DNA from: Nitrospinota bacterium
Lineage (GTDB): Bacteria; Nitrospinota; Nitrospinia; Nitrospinales; VA-1
DNA: 11,781 nt
Assembly (NCBI GenBank): GCA_002731985.1
Contig: PCCT01000051.1
Location: 8,728 to 20,508 of the forward strand
Reading direction: 5' to 3'
Below the pieces are notes generated by a model. That model was given only the letters and a program-made list of their open reading frames with translations, searched no databases and was not told the DNA's origin. Shown here in pieces: positions 8,233 to 11,781 of the stretch; within the stretch, counting starts at the first letter, position 1; each line of letters opens with the position of its first letter. The position numbers and the translations under genes are program-made.

Positions 8233-8309
8233 GACTCCCTCTTGACGAAGCACGGATGGATGGCATGACCTGACAAAGGTCAACCTGATTGAACAATCTC
8301 ACCTTTCTT

Positions 8310-8337
8310 ATTTAACACTACAGGAAGATTTTAACAA
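8310..8337 (-). promoter_or_regulatory. Possible promoter for the 46-residue membrane protein
   Basis: On the minus strand TTGTTA (8332-8337) and TTAAAT (8310-8315) are 16 bases apart, resembling -35 and -10 boxes. This would give a 5' leader of about 70 bases before the ATG at 8232. Weak, sequence-only evidence. Confidence 0.3.
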
Positions 8338-8421
8338 GTCTTCTAGCCATCTTTTCCCATAATAGGTTCTGCCGATTTGTCGGGATCTTGCAAAACAAAA
8401 TCGATGAAAGAAGAGGCTTAA

Positions 8422-8451
8422 AATTAGAATTTAATCTTTTTAAATTCAATT
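8422..8451. repeat. AT-rich imperfect inverted repeat between two minus-strand genes
   Basis: The arms 8422-8433 (aattagaattta) and 8441-8451 (taaattcaatt) are complementary over 11 pairs with one bulged A at 8426, around a 7-base loop. It lies 38 bases beyond the lipA stop, so it could be its terminator or an RNA stability element, but no clear T-tract follows on the minus strand. The rest of 8233-8489 shows no convincing gene. Confidence 0.4.
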
Positions 8452-8489
8452 ACTTATAGGCATTTCGCCAACACATTAACTTAATATAT

Positions 8490-9425
8490 TCACGTGCGCA
8501 AATCCATCAGGTTTTGCGCTTGCATGTCGGCGTGATAGGAGCTTCGCACCAGCGGTCCCGCTTCCACATGTCCCAAGCCAAGTGATTCGCCAATGACTTT
8601 GTATTCAGCAAACACGTCAGGGTGGATATACTCGACCACTTCCAGATGTTGTTTTGATGGGCGCAGATATTGTCCGAGTGAAAGGATCTGGCAGTTCGCT
8701 TCCACCAGATGACGCATCGACTCAATCACCTCTTCCCGCTTTTCCCCAAGCCCAAGCATCAGACTGCTTTTAACAATCGGTCCTTTTTCAGAGGCGATTC
8801 TCAAAGTATTCAGCGACCATGAATACTGGCAATGAGGGCGCACTACAAACTGCAAAGACTCTACTGTCTCCAGATTATGTGCCAGTACATCGGGTTTGGC
8901 CCTGCATATTTTTTCTATAAGAGAAGCTTCTCCCTTAAAATCTGGAATCAGCGCTTCAACTTTAATTTCCGGACAAGTTTCTTTAACCCGCTGAATGGTT
9001 TCCGCCCAGACATCAGCCCCACCATCAGGCAGGTCGTCCCGATCAACGGAAGTAATGACAACGTACTTAAGATCCAGATGGGATAACATCTCCGCGACTT
9101 CTCTGGGTTCTTCCCTTCTAGGTGGCCGCATATGTCCCGTCGGCACATCGCAAAAACGGCAGGCCCGAGTGCAGGTATCACCAAGAATCATCAACGTCAG
9201 AGTCCCTGCAGACCAGCAACTCCCTATATTGGGACAGGAAGCCGATTCGCATACCGTGTTCAATCCGTGTTTCTGAGTTAAGGCTTTTAGTCGGAAATAA
9301 TTCTTTCCACTTGGAAGAGAGGCCTTAAGCCAATCGGGAAGCCTTCTAACTGGAACTGATGGAGCACTGTTTTCTTTCATAGACAAAACTGGGCGATAGA
9401 TGTTCCAGCAAGCGGTCCGTAGCAT
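8490..9425 (-). CDS. lipA: Lipoyl synthase (radical SAM)
   Basis: Inserts two sulfurs into protein-bound octanoyl groups to make lipoyl cofactors for 2-oxoacid dehydrogenases and the glycine cleavage system. Numbering from the ATG at 9425 (311 residues): the auxiliary cluster cysteines are C59, C64 and C70 (VCESASCPNIGSCW). The radical-SAM CxxxCxxC is C85, C89 and C92 (DTCTRACRFCDV). TSVDRDDLPDGGA lies at about 125-137, and the C-terminal RSSYHA at 294-299 holds the serine that ligates the auxiliary cluster. All required residues are present. A shorter start at 9380 (MKENSAPSV, 296 residues) matches the family's usual N-terminus and leaves more room for a promoter; neither start has a good ribosome site, so the true start may be the inner one. 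No lipB or other lipoate gene is adjacent. Confidence 0.96.
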   Translation of the reverse strand: MLRTACWNIYRPVLSMKENSAPSVPVRRLPDWLKASLPSGKNYFRLKALTQKHGLNTVCESASCPNIGSCWSAGTLTLMILGDTCTRACRFCDVPTGHMRPPRREEPREVAEMLSHLDLKYVVITSVDRDDLPDGGADVWAETIQRVKETCPEIKVEALIPDFKGEASLIEKICRAKPDVLAHNLETVESLQFVVRPHCQYSWSLNTLRIASEKGPIVKSSLMLGLGEKREEVIESMRHLVEANCQILSLGQYLRPSKQHLEVVEYIHPDVFAEYKVIGESLGLGHVEAGPLVRSSYHADMQAQNLMDLRT

Positions 9426-9439
9426 GAATTGCCGACCTA

Positions 9440-9697
9440 GTGTATAATCAAAATCAAGGGGAACAATATCATCCCAAACAAGAGAACAACAACATTATTA
9501 AGCTTATTTCGACAATTATTCTGGCCCTTGTTGCTGGCATTAGCGCGACCTGGAATTTTTCCACCGGGGAAACACTATCCCGACCGCTTCGCGATGGCTT
9601 GAGCATGTTGACTCTTTTCGCAAGCCTTCTGGTGGCAGGTATTTTGATCGTAGTGACCCTTATCCGAACCGATGCACCCCGACCACAGTCCAAATAA
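9440..9697 (+). CDS. Small two-helix membrane protein (85 residues), hypothetical
   Basis: After a polar, Gln/Asn-rich start of about 18 residues come two hydrophobic stretches: about 19-38 (IIKLISTIILALVAGISATW) and about 54-75 (LSMLTLFASLLVAGILIVVT), then a short charged tail (RTDAPRPQSK). This predicts a hairpin inner-membrane protein. The only possible start in frame is GTG at 9440, because a stop lies at 9425-9427. No Shine-Dalgarno is seen, and the start overlaps TGTATAAT, which itself looks like a -10 box, so the N-terminus is doubtful. It lies 35 bases before lptF in the same direction and may be co-transcribed with it. No known family recognised; a role with the LPS exporter is only suggested by position. 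Confidence 0.5.
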   Translation: MYNQNQGEQYHPKQENNNIIKLISTIILALVAGISATWNFSTGETLSRPLRDGLSMLTLFASLLVAGILIVVTLIRTDAPRPQSK

Positions 9698-9732
9698 CCG
9701 GGCCGTCCTCTTTCCACGTTTTAGTCTAATCC

Positions 9733-11028
9733 ATGCATATTAAAATTATAGATAGATACATTATTCAGGAACTGACAAAAGTTTTTTTGATCAGTACCTG
9801 TGCCCTGACCATGGTGCTGTATATGGACAAATTCCTGTTCATGGCTGAGATGATTGTGAACCGTGGCGTATCATTTCTGGAAATGTGCCGCATCATGATG
9901 TACCTATCTCCGGCATTTTTAGCACTCACCGTTCCCATGAGCGTCCTGGTGGCATCCGTGGTTGCGTTCAACCAGTTTTCTGCATACAACGAATGGGTGG
10001 CTATGAAAGCCTGCAATTTAAGCTTTCTCCAGACCATGCGCCCCGTGCTGATATTTTCACTTTTCACATACTTCCTCGCCGCCGTCATCATGATTTACGC
10101 CCTGCCCTGGGGCAACATGGCATACAAAAAACTGATCTTTGACATAATCCAAAACAGGGCCAGCGTTGATATTAAACCCAACGTGTTTAATTATGACTTT
10201 AAGAATCTTATCATTCTCGTTAAAGGCCGCGAAGGACAATCCCGCCTGGTAGATGTGTTCATAGCAGACTCGACACAATCGGAAACGCCAAAAATAATAA
10301 CCGCCAGCCAGGGCGTGCTTCTCCCAAATTGGGAATCATTAAAAGTTCAACTCGAACTGAAAAATGGTACGATCCACGAATTGGGCAAAGCCCGAAGCGA
10401 TTACCAGACGATTAATTTTGATATGTACGACCTTGCACTGAGCCTGCCCGACACAGAACGTCTCGAGAAGGAAGCCCTGGTGGGTAACCGTGAACTATCA
10501 ATCACCAAACTCCTTCAGCAAATAAATAAATCTAAAGAGAAGGGACTGGTCGCTCGTGGAGCTCAAGTTGAACTCAGTAAGAAATTTTCAATCCCATTCA
10601 CCTGCCTGCTCTTTGGCCTGCTTGGTGCACCGCTGGGAATCCATTCCAGTCGATCTGGAAAATCAGGAAGCTTTGCTATGTGCGTCATGGTCATCCTGCT
10701 ATATTATATCGGGCTTATATTCATGCAGAATATGGGTAAAGTCGGAAAAATCGAACCCTATTCCTCTGTATGGATTCCCAATATAATCATGCTGGTGATT
10801 ACTATCTATACATCCTACAAAATGCAAAAAGACCTGCCGTTCAGGCTCACAGGATGGGTGGCAGACCGCGCGATTGTAATTTATGAGATTTCCAGAAATA
10901 TATTTTCAAAGTTGGTTCCGCAATCATCCCGTCCAGGAATCAAACCACTGAAATACGGACGCAACAGAGAAGCACTCGACGAGACGACAAAGAAGATCAT
11001 GCGGGAAAAGATGCAAAACCTGAAATAG
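9733..11028 (+). CDS. lptF: LptF/LptG-family permease of the LPS export ABC transporter
   Basis: Inner-membrane subunit (YjgP/YjgQ family) of the LptB2FGC machine that extracts lipopolysaccharide from the inner membrane and feeds it to the periplasmic bridge. The start IIDRYIIQELTKVFL is typical of the family. Helices lie at about 17-40, 58-80 and 103-125. A periplasmic beta-jellyroll domain spans about 140-265, and three more helices lie at about 284-303, 313-333 and 346-364. PFTCLLFGLLGAPLGI at 288-303 is a strong family signature. The chain has 431 residues against about 366 in E. coli LptF. The excess is a cytoplasmic C-terminal tail from about 367, basic and ending in a charged helix (TTKKIMREKMQNLK). 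The N-terminal form favours LptF over LptG, but this is not certain. No lptG is adjacent, whereas lptF and lptG are often neighbours. No clear Shine-Dalgarno is seen. Confidence 0.88.
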   Translation: MHIKIIDRYIIQELTKVFLISTCALTMVLYMDKFLFMAEMIVNRGVSFLEMCRIMMYLSPAFLALTVPMSVLVASVVAFNQFSAYNEWVAMKACNLSFLQTMRPVLIFSLFTYFLAAVIMIYALPWGNMAYKKLIFDIIQNRASVDIKPNVFNYDFKNLIILVKGREGQSRLVDVFIADSTQSETPKIITASQGVLLPNWESLKVQLELKNGTIHELGKARSDYQTINFDMYDLALSLPDTERLEKEALVGNRELSITKLLQQINKSKEKGLVARGAQVELSKKFSIPFTCLLFGLLGAPLGIHSSRSGKSGSFAMCVMVILLYYIGLIFMQNMGKVGKIEPYSSVWIPNIIMLVITIYTSYKMQKDLPFRLTGWVADRAIVIYEISRNIFSKLVPQSSRPGIKPLKYGRNREALDETTKKIMREKMQNLK

Positions 11029-11055
11029 AACCGATATTAGAATCAGGAGACCACC

Positions 11056-11502
11056 ATGCCAACAGCAAAAGACATCATGACCACGAAAGTCATAACCGCC
11101 AGCAAAGATATGCCGATCAAAGAACTTTCCGAATTATTCGTAGAGTATAAAATAAACGGACTGCCAGTGGTTGACGATGATGGCGAGGTAATCGGCGTGG
11201 TCACTCAGGGGAACCTGATCGAGCAACAGAAAAATCTTCATATACCGACAGTAATAGCCCTGTTCGACGCAGTCCTTTTCATCGACAGCGCCAAAAAGTT
11301 TGAGGAAGACGCAAAAAAACTAACAGGGAAACTGGTAGGCGATATATACCACAACAACCCCGTCACAGTAGCACCGAATACAGAGGTGGGAGAGATAGCA
11401 ACCCTCATGGCTGAAAAAGACATCCACACCATTCCCGTAGTAGACGCCGACAAACTCGTCGGCATAATAGGAAAAATCGATGTCATCCGGGGGATGAGTT
11501 AA
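11056..11502 (+). CDS. Two-CBS-domain protein
   Basis: A stand-alone protein of 148 residues made of a CBS pair (Bateman module), which in other proteins senses adenine nucleotides or S-adenosylmethionine. CBS1 covers about 6-57 (DIMTTKVITASKDMPIKEL, then INGLPVVDDDGEVIGVVTQG). CBS2 covers about 94-147 (DIYHNNPVTVAPNTEV, then IHTIPVVDADKLVGIIGKID). A helical linker lies at about 62-92. The nucleotide-ribose motif G-h-x-T/S-x-x-D is altered in each: G47-V-V-T50-Q-G-N53 has Asn for Asp, and G136-I-I-G139-K-I-D142 has Gly for Thr/Ser. The start is supported by AGGAG about 7 bases upstream. It lies 27 bases after lptF, probably the same transcript. Its target is unknown. Confidence 0.9.
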   Translation: MPTAKDIMTTKVITASKDMPIKELSELFVEYKINGLPVVDDDGEVIGVVTQGNLIEQQKNLHIPTVIALFDAVLFIDSAKKFEEDAKKLTGKLVGDIYHNNPVTVAPNTEVGEIATLMAEKDIHTIPVVDADKLVGIIGKIDVIRGMS

Positions 11503-11532
11503 ACAGAAAACTGATAATCTTTTCCAATCTAA

Positions 11533-11781
11533 AACAACAAGTTCAATCGGTATCTTGATGGTGAAGGTTTGTTTGCACGTCAAGGACAAATCATTGACGC
11601 CAGCATTGTGCCAGTTCCTGTGCAGCGCAATACTCGTGAAGAAAAACGGACGTAGCCATTACGGCTACAAGAACCACGTCAATGCCGACCGTAAACACAA
11701 GCTCATTCGCACCTTTGCTGTCACTGACGCTTCGGTGCACGACAGCCGGGCTTTCCAGGCAAAGGGTCCGAAACTCAGCAA
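11533..11781 (+). pseudogene. IS5-family transposase fragment with internal deletion and frameshift
   Basis: From 11539 the frame reads KFNRYLDGEGLFARQG, then QIIDASIVPVPVQRNTREE, the IS5-type transposase segment carrying the first catalytic Asp (IIDAS). At about 11640 homology jumps to KKNGRSHYGYKNHVN and HKLIRTFAVTDASVHDSRAF (second catalytic Asp) in the next frame. The roughly 30 residues that normally separate REEN and KKNGRS in this family are missing. The original frame stops at TAG 11653-11655. The 5' part of the gene and the left inverted repeat are absent: only about 30 bases separate it from the CBS gene. After RAF the sequence no longer resembles the family in the few codons left before the window ends. 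The element is therefore dead, although its remaining 3' part may lie outside the window. Confidence 0.85.
11533..11781 (+). mobile_element. Degraded IS5-like insertion sequence remnant (right part cut by window)
   Basis: Only transposase-derived sequence identifies this element. No terminal inverted repeat or target duplication can be seen at its left edge near 11503-11532. Its right limit is unknown. Confidence 0.6.

Noticed and set aside
8832..9328. Several open plus-strand frames across lipA
   Set aside because: They overlap the catalytic cysteine region of lipA on the opposite strand and their translations show no domain.
6..11781. Defence island, toxin-antitoxin pair, CRISPR array, tRNA or riboswitch
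   Set aside because: No regularly spaced repeats, cloverleaf or paired toxin-antitoxin genes were seen. The small ORFs are isolated membrane proteins with no partner.

Overview
The window looks like chromosomal DNA from a Gram-negative bacterium. The evidence is a periplasmic binding protein with a signal peptide and an LptF-type lipopolysaccharide exporter permease. Base composition looks moderate. TPR repeats, small membrane proteins, a stand-alone proline dehydrogenase and LipA would fit a Nitrospinota- or deltaproteobacteria-like marine lineage, but this placement is a guess from gene style, not a demonstrated assignment. Real genes end in TAA, TAG and TGA, so the standard bacterial code applies.

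Positions 6-6414 hold a complete, tightly packed yejABEF operon on the + strand, encoding a peptide ABC importer: binding protein, two permeases and a double ATPase. YejE is enlarged by a periplasmic insertion carrying three copies of an acidic repeat. YejF carries two cysteine-containing C-terminal modules, one after each ATPase domain.

Positions 6415-7193 are a decayed stretch plus regulatory DNA. Four in-register 34-residue TPR units are interrupted by two nonsense codons and have lost their N-terminal context (pseudogene). On the opposite strand lies a very small membrane-protein ORF with a near-perfect Shine-Dalgarno. A monofunctional proline dehydrogenase follows on + (7194-8060). Converging on it is a 46-residue membrane-protein gene on -. 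Another 257 bases without a convincing gene (8233-8489) hold a possible promoter and an AT-rich near-palindrome.

Positions 8490-11502 hold lipoyl synthase (lipA, -) and, divergently, an 85-residue two-helix membrane protein, an LptF-type permease and a two-CBS-domain protein on +. The window ends in a degraded IS5-family transposase fragment with an internal, frameshifting deletion.

Functionally the region is mostly housekeeping: peptide uptake, proline oxidation to feed the respiratory chain, lipoate cofactor synthesis and outer-membrane LPS assembly. I see no defence island, CRISPR array, tRNA or rRNA, and no clear evidence for a wholly new multi-gene system. The best leads are the YejE acidic repeat, the two unannotated small membrane proteins flanking proline dehydrogenase, and the gene decay at both accessory patches.
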